A DNA stretch of 64,000 nt, taken from NCBI GenBank assembly GCA_021495925.1, contig JAKEKT010000005.1:248001-312000 (forward strand), given 5' to 3'. This stretch comes from Diplodia intermedia. Its lineage: Eukaryota; Ascomycota; Dothideomycetes; Botryosphaeriales; Botryosphaeriaceae. The position numbers and the translations under genes were made by a program. Numbering within the stretch: position 1 is the stretch's first letter; every line of letters begins with the position of its first letter. Under the pieces are notes generated by a model. The model searched no databases, was not told the origin of the DNA, and saw only the letters and a program-made list of their open reading frames with translations. Shown here piece by piece: positions 23,504 through 33,705 of this stretch.

Positions 23504-26047
23504 TTACGCCATCACTGCTGTCTTGATAGTCGTCGTTGAGCCGTTCGAGGTGGGTAGAGGGGGAAGCGGCGCATTAGGCGGCGGCGCTGGCAGTGGCATA
23601 TTTGGCGGCGGTGCGGGTGGCGGCAGTCCAAGCGCCGGCATTGAGCGCATTGGGTGTACCGAAAGCCGCACTTGTCCGCTAAACCGCACAGCTTGCGTCT
23701 GATTTGTTGGAGGCTGAGCAGACGAGGGCCGGACGGGCGGCTCTATAGAAGGAGAGCGGTTACGAGCCGACACGCCCATCGGTCGGCGAGTAGAGAGGAA
23801 TGCGGCCGGCTCCGAGCGTATTTGCATGCTCGTTGGACGGCGGAGCGCTGGCTGTTGCTTTGACTGCGGTTGTTGAGGAGTCGGTGGAAGCTGTAGCGAG
23901 GGTGGAGGAGCAGGCATAGGAGGTAGAGGTTTGCTTGGCGGCCGAGTGATAAGTTGCGGAGGGGTTTGCGTGGGTAACTGCGGTTGAGATGCCCGTTGCC
24001 TGAGGGCCGGAGTGGGGTTGACATTGACAGGCAGTGCAGGCCCCAGTGATGAAGTACGACGCGCTGGCATAAAGCTGCTTCTGACAGGAATCGGTCGAAA
24101 TCCAGGATTTGGCGACGGAGTCTGGCGTTGTGTCGGGTTGGAATTGGAGTTCGCCGTAGATGGCAGACTGCCGATTGTAGACGGTGGGCGCGCAGACTCG
24201 GCCGTATCAGTCGAGACAGCTTGCCCGGCAGGGATGCTCATTTTCTCAGGGGGTGCACTTGCGCTACGGATCGTAGGCATGGGGGTGTAGCCGTGAGAGG
24301 TGTGCAGGTTGAAAGGGCGTGAGAATGACATGCGGTTCTTGATGGTTCTAGGTGCTGAGCCATCGGGCGTAGGAGACTTGTGACCATCCTCCGCCGGTGG
24401 AACCGGAGACTGTCTCGCGCCTGCCGGGGCGGCTCCAAATATGGAATGTCGTTGTGACTTCTGGGCCTGATCCTCATCTGTGGGGGAGAGAGGGTTCATG
24501 GGCATGGATCTACGCCGGGAGCTGGTGCTAGGACTCATCGAGAAGGACTTCAAGGTCGTAGGACTGCGTTGGGCCTCATCGGCTGGCAGCGGCGTGGAGT
24601 CTCGTACAGGAGAGGGAGGGCCAGTCGAGGTTGCGGGAGAGGTACCCGAGGTCCTGTTGGAAGTCATCGACAGTCGCGAGTCCTCTCTTAGTTGGTTTAG
24701 CTGGCTTCCATCGTACGACGTTGTAGCCATTGAAGAGCCTTCCACCGACCGTCTCTTGAACGTGAAGCGGGATGTAGTGGAGGCTGCGTCCGACGCATTT
24801 CGACGCATAGTGGCAGAAGACCACTCCGTACTGGGCTGGGCTGGCGAACCGACGGGCGAAGTCATCGGCGAACGTTCACCGTCAAACCGGCTGGGGTCCC
24901 TCTGGACGTAATAACGATGACTGGGCATCGTGGTGAGCTTAGGGCCTCCGTTTTCTTGGCTGTTCTCTTGGTCTACGTCCGACCTCGTCTTGCGCCCTGC
25001 AAGGATATCGATTTCTTGCCTAATAGCCGTCAACCACTCTCCCATCTCCTCGGGGGCGTCAAACACCAAAAGCAGGATCGCAGTTGTTCTCTTCGCGGCG
25101 GCACCTTGCATGCGGAAACGGGACAGCAGAGACCTTGGTTGCTGCGCAGTCACGGTTCCGTCATCAGTTGTGGACTGCGAGATCTGCAGAACCCAATGCT
25201 TCCCTGGGATCAGGTCACATGCAAATGCTGCGGAGTCCCTTCCCAACTGCAGGATCTTTTCGGGCATTCTTTCGGACGGGCCGTCGCCGGAGTATTGAAG
25301 CAAGTGGCCGGAAGTGGACAGCACGTAGATCTTGTGCGTCATGTCGGGAGCAGCCAGAGTTGAGCTTGTCGACATTCGCTTCTCGCGTTTCTGCAGCTTT
25401 TCTGTGGCGGGGGACGCCTCGTCACCCCCATTGGACAAGTCCAGCTTGCTTTGGAGATTCTCCTTGAGGATACTGTATTGTCGCTTGTGCGCCTGGGTGG
25501 ACATGATGGCCTCGGCCGAGGCATTGGTCGCGGGCAGCATAGCATGCTTGAGCGCCTGCGGGTAGGCCTGGAATAGCGGCGGCGGCTCCCAATTGCTCGA
25601 ACCCCCTGTTCTTGACTTGCGGTTAAATGAGCTGCCTCGCGACTTGGGCGTCATGGCGCGCTGGTCAGCGGGCTTGCTGGGCGCGCTGTGCGGGGTGGCA
25701 GTGACGGGACTGAGGGCTGTGATGGGCTTCGTCTCGGCGACGTCCGGGATGGTGGGCAGACCAATCTCGTGGTGGCCGCGTGCTCTCTCGACTCTGGGGC
25801 GGCTGAAGAGGCTGAACAGGGACATGGTCGATTTCCGGTTCTCGAGCTTTGCCGGCGGGTCCGGCACAGGCTGGGGCGGCGGCGGTGCGACCTTGGGCTC
25901 CGGCGGCGGTGGTACGACGGCGCGAGAGCGTCTCCAGCGCGAGCTGTGCGGCACCTGGGCGCTGTCAAGCTGCGTTTGGAGGGGTGGGAGGTTTTTCTGG
26001 CCGCGGCGCGAGCCGACGGACTCGGCGGCCTTCTCGTCCTCGGCCAT
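23504..26047 (-). CDS. PH-domain protein with long disordered Pro/Ser-rich tail
   Basis: Function unknown. Single exon, 847 residues. The start is taken at the ATG at 26047 (MAEDEKAAES), which has G at -3 and G at +4; the frame is open further upstream but only with non-ATG codons and low-complexity sequence. Residues 1-230 are Pro/Ser-rich with a QALKHAML segment. A pleckstrin-homology-like domain spans about 232-350 (HKIYVLSTSGHLLQYSGD at its start, ILLLVFDAPEEMGEWLTAI with the conserved Trp at its end), with a serine/glutamine insert. Residues 350-847 are disordered, rich in Ser, Pro and Arg, with many SP and TP sites, ending in a poly-Pro segment. PH domains usually bind phosphoinositides or proteins at membranes, so a cortical adaptor is possible, but that is inference. 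It is divergent from the coiled-coil gene at 26892. Confidence 0.82.
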   Translation of the reverse strand: MAEDEKAAESVGSRRGQKNLPPLQTQLDSAQVPHSSRWRRSRAVVPPPPEPKVAPPPPQPVPDPPAKLENRKSTMSLFSLFSRPRVERARGHHEIGLPTIPDVAETKPITALSPVTATPHSAPSKPADQRAMTPKSRGSSFNRKSRTGGSSNWEPPPLFQAYPQALKHAMLPATNASAEAIMSTQAHKRQYSILKENLQSKLDLSNGGDEASPATEKLQKREKRMSTSSTLAAPDMTHKIYVLSTSGHLLQYSGDGPSERMPEKILQLGRDSAAFACDLIPGKHWVLQISQSTTDDGTVTAQQPRSLLSRFRMQGAAAKRTTAILLLVFDAPEEMGEWLTAIRQEIDILAGRKTRSDVDQENSQENGGPKLTTMPSHRYYVQRDPSRFDGERSPMTSPVGSPAQPSTEWSSATMRRNASDAASTTSRFTFKRRSVEGSSMATTSYDGSQLNQLREDSRLSMTSNRTSGTSPATSTGPPSPVRDSTPLPADEAQRSPTTLKSFSMSPSTSSRRRSMPMNPLSPTDEDQAQKSQRHSIFGAAPAGARQSPVPPAEDGHKSPTPDGSAPRTIKNRMSFSRPFNLHTSHGYTPMPTIRSASAPPEKMSIPAGQAVSTDTAESARPPSTIGSLPSTANSNSNPTQRQTPSPNPGFRPIPVRSSFMPARRTSSLGPALPVNVNPTPALRQRASQPQLPTQTPPQLITRPPSKPLPPMPAPPPSLQLPPTPQQPQSKQQPALRRPTSMQIRSEPAAFLSTRRPMGVSARNRSPSIEPPVRPSSAQPPTNQTQAVRFSGQVRLSVHPMRSMPALGLPPPAPPPNMPLPAPPPNAPLPPLPTSNGSTTTIKTAVMA

Positions 26048-26891
26048 GACTGGCACAGCAGAGGACGCGTGGTCAGACAGCGCAAGGGAGAGACATGCAC
26101 TCGGCCGGGGCGTCGGGTCGGTGGGAGGCCTGGGGCTCGTGGACACGAGGGCGGCGGAAAGCGAGGGAGCGCTTGGGAAGGACGGCGGGAGGGAGGAGAT
26201 CGAGGATAGAAGTCGGGAGGGCGCGGGCGGCGGGCGTGACACAGGACGCTCGAGGTCAATTTACCTGGGACAAGAGTGCAGAATTTGAAGCGGCGCGACC
26301 CGGCTGATGGCTGCCAACGAGTCGGCGGCCAGGCTCTGCGGTAGGCGCAGAGGGCATATCCATGTGCCGCAGCGAGCGTGAGGCGGGCGGAGCAGTGATA
26401 TGCCAGCGGCCGCGCAGCAAACGGTTCCCAGAAGAGTCGAAAGTCAAAAGGGAGACCAGCTGGTGGCTCGGCACCGGGAGGCTCTGGTGAGCGGTTTCAT
26501 CTTAGCGGCCAGGAGTCGGCGTGCAGCACGAGAGCGCTACCTTCGTTTCAACCCGGGCAGGGTGGGCCTAGCGCGCCCGTTCGCTGAATTGGACGCGTCC
26601 GAAAGAGGAGCAGCCGCACCGCCAACGGCGCGCGTGGCCGACCGAAGCGGTGCCTGGGCGGCCTGTGTTCCTGGCGGGGGTGCGCGTGCAGCGCCGGCCG
26701 CAGCAGTTGTCCATAAGCGCAAAGGGCCCTGCATGCGAGGGCGTGTGCGCGGCTAGCCGGCCTGCCATTGGCTGCGCGGCTGATCGCTCGCTGCAGGTGA
26801 CGCATGCAGCGGTGGGCTGTCGGTGGGGAGACCTCCATCATCGCCGCGACGAGCCCATCCGGACTACAAAGCAGAACGCCTGCGAATATCC
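26048..26891. promoter_or_regulatory. Divergent promoter region between PH-domain and coiled-coil genes
   Basis: 844 bp, GC-rich, between two divergent start codons. It carries no recognisable gene. No specific binding sites could be assigned. Confidence 0.5.
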
Positions 26892-27977
26892 ATGCCCGAC
26901 ATCAACAGCCTTCCGGGTGCCCTCCCCACCATGGCTCCCGACAACCAGTCCCCCAGCCCGCACCAGGCCCCGCACTCGCTGGCCGCCGCCGCCGCGCTCA
27001 ATGCCCACGAGGAGCGCCGCTCCACCAGCTCGAGCGCGCGCAACTCGACCAGCCGCCGCCGCTCCAGCGTCCGCATGAACCTCAACCTCATGGACCCCAA
27101 TCTGCCCATGCCCTCCGAAGTCCAGATGAGCCCGACGCTGCACTCGCACCGCCCGTCGTGGCCTGCGAGCCCGTCTCACCAGCGCGCCCCGAGCCTGGGC
27201 GAGATCCACCAGGAGCTCGAGAACGAGCAGGAAGCGCAGGTGGTATGGCGATCCCCCCTTCTTGCGTGCTCATGCGATGACTAGCTGACGCGCCTGTGCG
27301 CTTCCAGAATCGCCTGCTGCAGATGATCCGCCGCCAGCAGTCAGAGATCGCTACGCTTCGGGCCAACGACAGCACCCCGCCGGCCTCAGGCCCGCGCGAG
27401 AGCGCCATCGACGATAGCACCCCCTCTTCCGAGCGCTCTCTTTCTCTGCCCCAGTCTGCCACCGCCTCCCAGTCCAATGTCTCCCAAATCGCTCCCCCCC
27501 GCTCCCGCTCGCCGATGGCGGCTGCTCAAGGCCCGGCCAGCCTCTCGCGCAATAGCAGCCACCAACAGTCCCGGAACAGCAGCAGGACGGGCAGCCCGGC
27601 CCTGCGCCCTATATCTCACCACAGCGAGAGTGGAGATTGGCTGCTCGGGAGCTCGGGAAACAGGGATGAGAGTGCCTTCTACCAGGCTGAGACGCAGAAT
27701 CTCACCCGGGAGAACCAGATGCTCAAGATGAGGATTCGCGAACTTGGTGCGTATACACCCACCTCTGGTTAAGCGACCGTTTCTGATAGAGGCAGAACGC
27801 CAACTTCATGATCTCAACCCCAGCTCCCCCCAAGCGCCAGCCATCAGCTCGAACCTCTCCAGCCCGCCGCTTCGTCCGGCTGAAGAATCAGCCACGGCGG
27901 GTGCCGGAGCTAGCGACACCCGTCCTGCCCCCGCCGACGCCGGAGCCAGCGCGACACCGGCAACGTCCGCGTCATAG
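26892..27977 (+). CDS. Ser-rich protein with two short coiled coils, function unknown
   Basis: I do not recognise a named family. CDS join(26892..27239,27308..27746,27796..27977), 322 residues. The N-terminal third is Ser/Ala/Arg-rich (RRSTSSSARNSTSRRRSS). A first heptad-like helix crosses exon junction 1 (ELENEQEAQNRLLQMIRRQQ), and a second crosses junction 2 (ENQMLKMRIRELERQLHDL). The region between is Ser/Pro-rich, and the tail is Ala/Pro/Ser-rich. Both introns (68 and 49 bp) are GT-AG, and each lies inside a predicted helix that reads continuously only after splicing, which supports the model. ATG 26892 is the first in frame. It is divergent from the PH-domain gene. The layout suits a scaffold or cytoskeletal adaptor, but nothing in the sequence proves this. 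Confidence 0.75.
27240..27307 (+). other. Intron 1 of coiled-coil protein
   Basis: GTGGTA donor and TTCCAG acceptor, 68 bp, phase 0; it contains a stop in the exon frame. The joined reading is EQEAQNRLLQMIRRQ. Confidence 0.75.
27747..27795 (+). other. Intron 2 of coiled-coil protein
   Basis: GTGCGT donor and GGCAG acceptor, 49 bp. It splits a Glu codon; the joined reading is MRIRELERQLHDL. The exon frame meets TAA inside the intron. Confidence 0.75.
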
Positions 27978-30900
27978 GCGCGCTACAGGGCTGTTCTAAT
28001 AAGCTCCGTTCTGGTTGGTTTCGTATCACGACCCTCTGTTTCCAATTTTGGAGTTTCTCGACATTTCCTAGGCAGGCAGCACGGCGCACGGCATCCGGCA
28101 TCCAAAAGATGTCCATGGTTTAACGGCTTTCGATAAGCGAGTTTATGACATTTTAGTTTGGACGCTGGGAAGATTTCTCTCGGTGATGTCTAATGTGCTC
28201 GGCGGGGTTTGGCGCAGGAGCAAGGGTGCGGCGCAGCAGGGGGGGCCAGGCAACGACTTTCTTCGAATCTCAACATCTAATTGTGAAGCGGGACATTTGG
28301 TTTGAGCGGGGAATGAGCGGCGGCCATCATTAAGTGCGCTTCGCGCGCCAGCCGCGCATCCTACCCGCGAACAATATGCGAGGTTGTCTCCACACAACAG
28401 AGAATTGCTGTTGCCTCCCATGCCTGACGACTAGTATTTTCGGTTTCATCCAATTTGTTTAGATTTGATCCACACGGCTACGCCGCTCTCCCCTCCCGCG
28501 ACCCACCGCCCACCACCGAACCAACCAAATACAGCCCCCCTGAGACATCGATATATTCTACTATGAACTTGCGCTTGGCGGCGCAGCCACACACACGGCA
28601 GAGACCATTGTACCCTGTCACTTACAGCGGAGGTACGTATGGATGCGACCCACAAAAGAAGAGAGCTATGTACGTGCAGTGCAAGGAGTCTCTGCGAAGA
28701 CAGTGTTCGTGCTCCATCTTATCGCTTATTGCCCCTTTCGGCAACACCGTCTGCGGATATTGGTGCCCCACTTTCTCTGCTCTCCCCCCTTCTTCCTGTT
28801 CCCCACCACTCCCGAACCGGATCGCCGCGCCCAAGTCAGTTCGCCGCAATAAGGGGTGGTGTGGAGAAGAAGGGGGGTTCGATGCGCTCCCTGTCACCAG
28901 TGCACCTTCTGGCCTGCTCTGCCGCCGATGCGTCTTAGCTGGATAATCATATAGCTGCCCAACGACGACGCTGCTGCCGCCCCCATCCGCTGGTGCCGCT
29001 GTTGCTGCCATGAAAAGAGCTCGGGCCAGCTTTTAGCCTCATCGCAGATGAGTACTGCGCTGTCAATGATAACGGCGGCACTAGTCGACCGGAAGCTTTG
29101 GACGGCGCAGCGGGATTCTGGATATCTAACGGCTGTTGGTCGATCGAGCGTTCGTGCGGAAAGCACAGATGAACAACGGCGGGCAAGTGAGTGGGACGAG
29201 CACGTGGAGAGAGGGACACTATCGTTTCAGCGTAGAAACAGCCGTGCAACCGGAGGCGTAAGCCTAGACATCACTGGCGCATGGCGTAGATGGTTCAAAC
29301 TGGTCCGCGTCTTGGCAAGAAAGCCTTAGTCATCGAGGAAGATGGGTGAAATGGTGTGCTTTGGCTGTTGTTCTCTGGTCTACTGAAGCAGGAGAACAAG
29401 AGAACAGTCAGATCTCTCTCACAGCAACCATCTATTGGATGAGCTTAGATTTTTAGTGTGGGTTGAAAGTTGAGAGCCATCCCACATCTCACCACAGTTC
29501 TCAGACATGGGTCGCATACCCAAATCAGAATCACCGCCCCCGAAAGTGCCAGGCTCTCCCTTTCCAAGCCTAACCGACTGTGACAAGGCTTTCGGCTTCA
29601 CGGCACTTTCCTTCATTACCCGACTTACCGCGCCACTGTTGGCGCGCGCCTCACTTTGCTTGTGGCCGTCCGCAATAACGCTTTCTCGGGGCCGACTTAA
29701 CCGCTTGAACGGCATCAGATACTCTCGCATCTCTCCATCCGAGCTCGTCTTGGCAACCGAGGGCCTGGACCAGCAAGAACAAAGGGAGCGAACAAAAAAG
29801 CAAGAGAAAGCCGGCTGCCGGGTCTGAAGCTTGCTCGTGCTCGTGTTCAGTCGTCATTGTGGCCGGATACTAGGTCACATGCTCCTCCTACATTCCGCGC
29901 GCCTGACATTACAATAATACAGGCTGATGACAAAAAATGGCCAGACGGTGGCTTGAAGGCGACGTTCGTGTGTGTGGACTGATCTTCCAGAGCTTGGGAA
30001 GGGGATGGGGGGGCCAGAGGAGACGGCTCGTCGGCTGGTCCGGTGGCTGGCTGGCTGGCTGGCGGGACGGCTGGCCAACTGCTGACTGCGGCTGAACGCT
30101 TCTGCTGCCGTGCGCCGGCCCCGGCGCCGTTGCGACGGCATGTACCACGTAGGGCGGACTAACGAGTGCACACCACTACAGCTGGCTGGCCACATTCTCG
30201 GACGCTCCTCCGACCTGTGAGGTAGGTACGTACGTACCCAGGCCCTGCGTTCAGGCCGCATCGCGCCTTTTGTGGCTATGGCGCTTAGGAGCTGGAGGAA
30301 TGCCGGTTGTACATTAAGCTGCGGCCAGAGCGATGACGGGTTGTGATCGCGATGATCACTGCAGCACGCAGCACAGCTAGCGCTACACGAGGCTGACGGC
30401 GTCGTTGTTCAAGTATGGACTAACATTGGTTTCTAAGCCTTTTGTGTAGCTGGGATGATGGAAGTGTCCCGTGCTGAGAAGGTTCGGTGGTTGCATGCTC
30501 GTATTGACGTTGGCATCTAGGGAGGAATGCATGTACAGGCAAGCTGGTACCTTGAGAATTGATCGTTGGAGAGATCTGGTGGGCTCAGAATGGAGCAAGT
30601 GATTGGGCCTTCTGAGAGCCGGTAGCCGGCAGCCGGTGCAGAAAGCTCTACTCCTAACTCTCCTTTTCTTTTCCTCTCAATCGAATATGGCCAGCTTCGA
30701 ACGAGCTGTGGACCAGCAAGGGTGCCGCCCGATGACGTAGTAAAGTGGGCTCCTACAAACAGCCCCGGGCCAGCAAAACAAAAGCACAAGCGCAAGTTGA
30801 CGGAGCAAGGGAGTCGGCATATGACTGCATAACGGCGGGTACAGAGGTTTGCTCAAGGGGCGAATCGTTGTGGAAACTTTCTGATCAAAGAGACCTTAGA

Positions 30901-31267
30901 TTCAGCTACCGAAGCGACCAACCGTATGGTTTACCAGGATGCTAGTACTCCACAACGCCTTTTCTTCCGCGCCACATTCCGCTGGTAGTATTGCCCTGTA
31001 TACTTTGTGTAAAAGCAAAAAGAGCAGGAGGTACGACAGGGGAATAAAACATAACGCCGTATTTGAGGAAAGGATGAACATATGTGATCCTTGTTGTTGA
31101 TCGTATCCTAAAAAAGCCTGTGCAATGGCTTTATTGGATGATCTACATCGAGGTATTGGATCCACCCATCACCTTCCTAAAAGACGCGGCAGTAGCCTTA
31201 GTAGCCTGCCTTGCCATGCAGAGATTATTAACACATGAAATCAGAAAGTAACCAAAACCGGACCCGT
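27978..31267. other. Intergenic region without a supported gene
   Basis: 3.3 kb between the coiled-coil gene and the 3' end of SEC62. Frames are short, overlapping and without domains. It includes a GGCT tandem repeat at 30045-30063. I see no tRNA, transposase or other element. Confidence 0.55.
30045..30063 (+). repeat. GGCT tetranucleotide repeat
   Basis: Nearly five tandem copies of GGCT. No coding context. Confidence 0.85.
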
Positions 31268-32689
31268 CTACTCGTCATCAGCCTCCTCAACACTGGCTTG
31301 CATACGCTGGCGCACTTCTCCAGCCGGCTGTTCAACGCCAGTTGGTTCAGGGGCGCTGTCAACGGGTGCCTCGGGAGCGGGAGCGGCTTCTTCCTGAGCC
31401 GGTGCTGCAGCTGGAGGGGCGCCGGCTGGAGGAGCAGGTCCATGTGCGTGTGCGTGATTGTGAGGATGATCATGGCTGTGAGCAGGAGCCTCCTTAAGTT
31501 TCTTCTTCTCAGCCCTCTCCACCTTCTTCGCCTTCTTTGCCTCCTTTGCCTTCTTCTTATCTTCCTCGGTCTACGCGACAAATCAGTTTGTATCATTTCC
31601 CGGGACCACAACAGACATCTCTGAGAAGGCATGAGTGACTTACCTCCTGCCAGGCCCAGACGGGTCGGAACGAGTCGAAGAATCCGACATCTTCGAAGAG
31701 ATTGGGATACAGCCAGAGACCAGGCGGCACGATGAAGACCGTGATGCAGAACAAGATCAGGCGGAAAATAGCCATGGCAAAGAAGAGACCAATCAGGCCC
31801 AGCATGCCCATGCTGAGGTACCAGACGCCTTGACGCATAAAGAGCGGCCACAGTGGGAACATCACAACAGCAAAGACTGCGATGAGAGCAAGGACAGCAT
31901 ACAGCTTCTGCTTCCACTGGGGGCCTTCGTACAGCCACACATAGTGAGACTCATCATCCGCGTTCTGCTGCTGCTCCACACGCACAGTCCAAAGTCCCTT
32001 GACACGCTTCTTCTTCCCATGGCCGTGGCCATCGTGCGGATCGAATTTGGAGACACGGAGAGCAAGGAGGGAGAGAGGAAGCAGCTTGAACGCATTCTCG
32101 GCGGAGGCGCGGTCGGTAACAGGCGGCAGAAGATTGTTCTTCTTGCGGGCTTTCTCGTAGGCCTCAGAGTGTAGAGCGCGAATGGCGCGTTTGACTGGAG
32201 CTTCAAGTCAGTCCAAACGTTGGAAGGAAGGTTCGAATATGCCTTACCTCGGAACATGTCCTTGCGCTTCTCGTTCAGAATGCATGTGCGAGGCTTCAAG
32301 TCCTGGCTTCTGAGGAAATTCGCAACGGCGAGCGCCTGGGGGGTTGGGGGACCAGGCTGAACAGGCTGCGCTCCGGGAGGCATAGGGCGCGGTTGTCCTG
32401 GCTGTGGAGGCGGGCCACCTTGCTGGGCAGCTTGCTGCTGTGCCTGCTGTTGCATCATCTGCTGCTGGCGCATGGCCTGCGCCTTCAGCTGCTCGACGTA
32501 TTGCGGTACGGTCATGCCATGCTTCTGCGCCTCTGCAGCCAGCTGGCGCTGCATGAATTGAATCTGCTCCGGAGTGGGTTGCTGTCCTGGACGAAGAGGC
32601 GGTGGCATGGGACCACCGGGTCCGCCAGGGCCAGGCATCGCTTGTCCAGCTTGCGGGCCTGCTGGACCTTGGGTGGGAGGCGTGGCCAT
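31268..32689 (-). CDS. SEC62: Sec62, ER post-translational protein translocation subunit
   Basis: Subunit of the Sec62/Sec63 complex that works with the Sec61 channel to import proteins into the ER after translation. CDS complement(join(31268..31570,31644..32194,32248..32689)), 431 residues. Residues 1-115 form a Pro/Gln/Gly-rich extension. The conserved cytosolic domain follows (VANFLRSQDLKPRTCILNEK, then VKRAIRAL). Two membrane helices are LYAVLALIAVFAVVMFPLWP and a second one around GLFFAMAIFRLILFCITVF. After a WLYPNLFEDVGFFDSF segment comes a Lys-rich helix (EEDKKKAKEAKKAKK) and a His-rich tail (HSHDHPHNHAHAHG) ending EEADDE. Introns of 53 and 73 bp are GT-AG; each junction restores conserved sequence. 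The protein is clearly longer than the compact yeast Sec62 owing to both extensions. Its start codon faces that of RPL12, 341 bp away. Confidence 0.94.
31571..31643 (-). other. Intron 2 of SEC62
   Basis: Minus-strand GTAAGT donor and GTAG acceptor, 73 bp, phase 0. It joins PVWAWQE to TEEDKKKAK. Confidence 0.88.
32195..32247 (-). other. Intron 1 of SEC62
   Basis: Minus-strand GTAAGG donor and CCAG acceptor, 53 bp, phase 1. It joins KRKDMFR to VKRAIRALHSEAY. Confidence 0.9.
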
Positions 32690-33030
32690 CGTTGGTGACA
32701 GAGCTTCGCAGATGAGAGAGTGAATTTGATGGGTCGGAGTCGAGGCGCAGGTGGGAGAGCGGCTCGGTTCACTCTCTTCCTAAATGCAGCGGTCGCACGG
32801 GAAGGTGACGTTGCGGATGCGCGGTTTGGTTAAAAGACACATCGCATTACTGCGAGCGGTCGGCCATGGTGTTCGCCGGCAACCGCTAGCGTGCCAAGCC
32901 GACCGGCGCCAAGACCCCACACTGCAGCCGAAAAGCACTTTTACTTCGATATCGCGCCTCATCTCTTCCTCTGCACCCGCGACATCTTCGACCTCACCGA
33001 AAGAGACAGACTACCTTACAGCACTAGCCA
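32690..33030. promoter_or_regulatory. Divergent promoter shared by SEC62 and RPL12
   Basis: 341 bp between the two start codons. A CRE-like TGACGTTG lies at about 32806. The 70 bp before the RPL12 ATG are pyrimidine-rich on the plus strand, which fits a ribosomal-protein leader. Named factor sites cannot be assigned with certainty. Confidence 0.6.
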
Positions 33031-33705
33031 TGCCGTAAGTATCGTCCTTTCGGGCTCTGGCTATCACTCCAAGGCTAATGCCCGCGTGCTCGCAGTCCCA
33101 AGCTCGACCCCAATGAGATCAAGATCATCCACCTGAGGGCCACGGGTGGTGAGGTCGGTGCCTCGTCTGCTCTCGCCCCCAAGATCGGTCCCCTTGGTCT
33201 GTCTCCCAAGAAGGTCGGTGAAGATATCGCCAAGGCCACGTAAGTACTCTTCCGCGCAAGCAGATGCGACGGGCACAGCGCTGACAGATTTGCGTCTTTC
33301 AGTGGTGACTGGAAGGGTCTCCGTGTCACGGTCCGCTTGACCATCCAGAACCGTCAGGCCGCCGTCTCGGTCGTTCCCTCCGCCTCTTCCCTGGTCATCA
33401 AGGCTCTCAAGGAGCCCCCGCGTGACCGCAAGAAGGAGAAGAACATCAAGCACACCAAGTCGATTCCTCTGGACGAGATCATCGAGATCGCCCGCACCAT
33501 GAGGTTCAAGTCCATGGCCAAGACTCTTGAGGGTACCGTCAAGGAGATTCTCGGCACCGCTTTCTCCACCGGCTGCCAGGTCGACGGCCGCTCGCCCAAG
33601 GACGTCTCTGACGACATTGAGTCTGGCGAGATCGAGAGTAAGTTTGGACAGACGACTCTGGGGCTGAAGTTGCATGCTAACGAACGCACAGTTCCCGAGG
33701 AGTAG
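33031..33705 (+). CDS. RPL12: 60S ribosomal protein L12 (uL11 family)
   Basis: Component of the large ribosomal subunit at the base of the P-stalk, part of the GTPase-associated centre. CDS join(33031..33035,33096..33239,33303..33637,33692..33705), 165 residues, the usual length. The protein starts MPPKLDPNEIK and contains GPLGLSPKKVGEDIAKATGDW, VPSASSLVIKALKEPPRDRK, NIKHTKSIPLDEI and CQVDGRSPKDVSDDIESGEIEIPEE, all typical of eukaryotic L12. The first coding exon is only ATGCC and the last coding exon is 14 nt, both fixed by conserved protein ends and GT-AG borders. Introns are 60, 63 and 54 bp. The gene is divergent from SEC62. Confidence 0.97.
33036..33095 (+). other. Intron 1 of RPL12
   Basis: GTAAGT donor directly after ATGCC, CGCAG acceptor, 60 bp. 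Splicing yields MPPKLDPNE. Confidence 0.93.
33240..33302 (+). other. Intron 2 of RPL12
   Basis: GTAAGT donor and TTTCAG acceptor, 63 bp. It splits a Thr codon in IAKATGDWKGL. Confidence 0.95.
33638..33691 (+). other. Intron 3 of RPL12
   Basis: GTAAGT donor and CACAG acceptor, 54 bp. It splits the Ile codon of GEIEIPEE, leaving a 14-nt terminal coding exon. Confidence 0.93.

Noticed and set aside
26048..26242. 65-codon upstream extension of the PH-domain protein
   Set aside because: It can start only at a non-ATG codon and is low-complexity Pro/Ser; the first ATG at 26047 has a good context.
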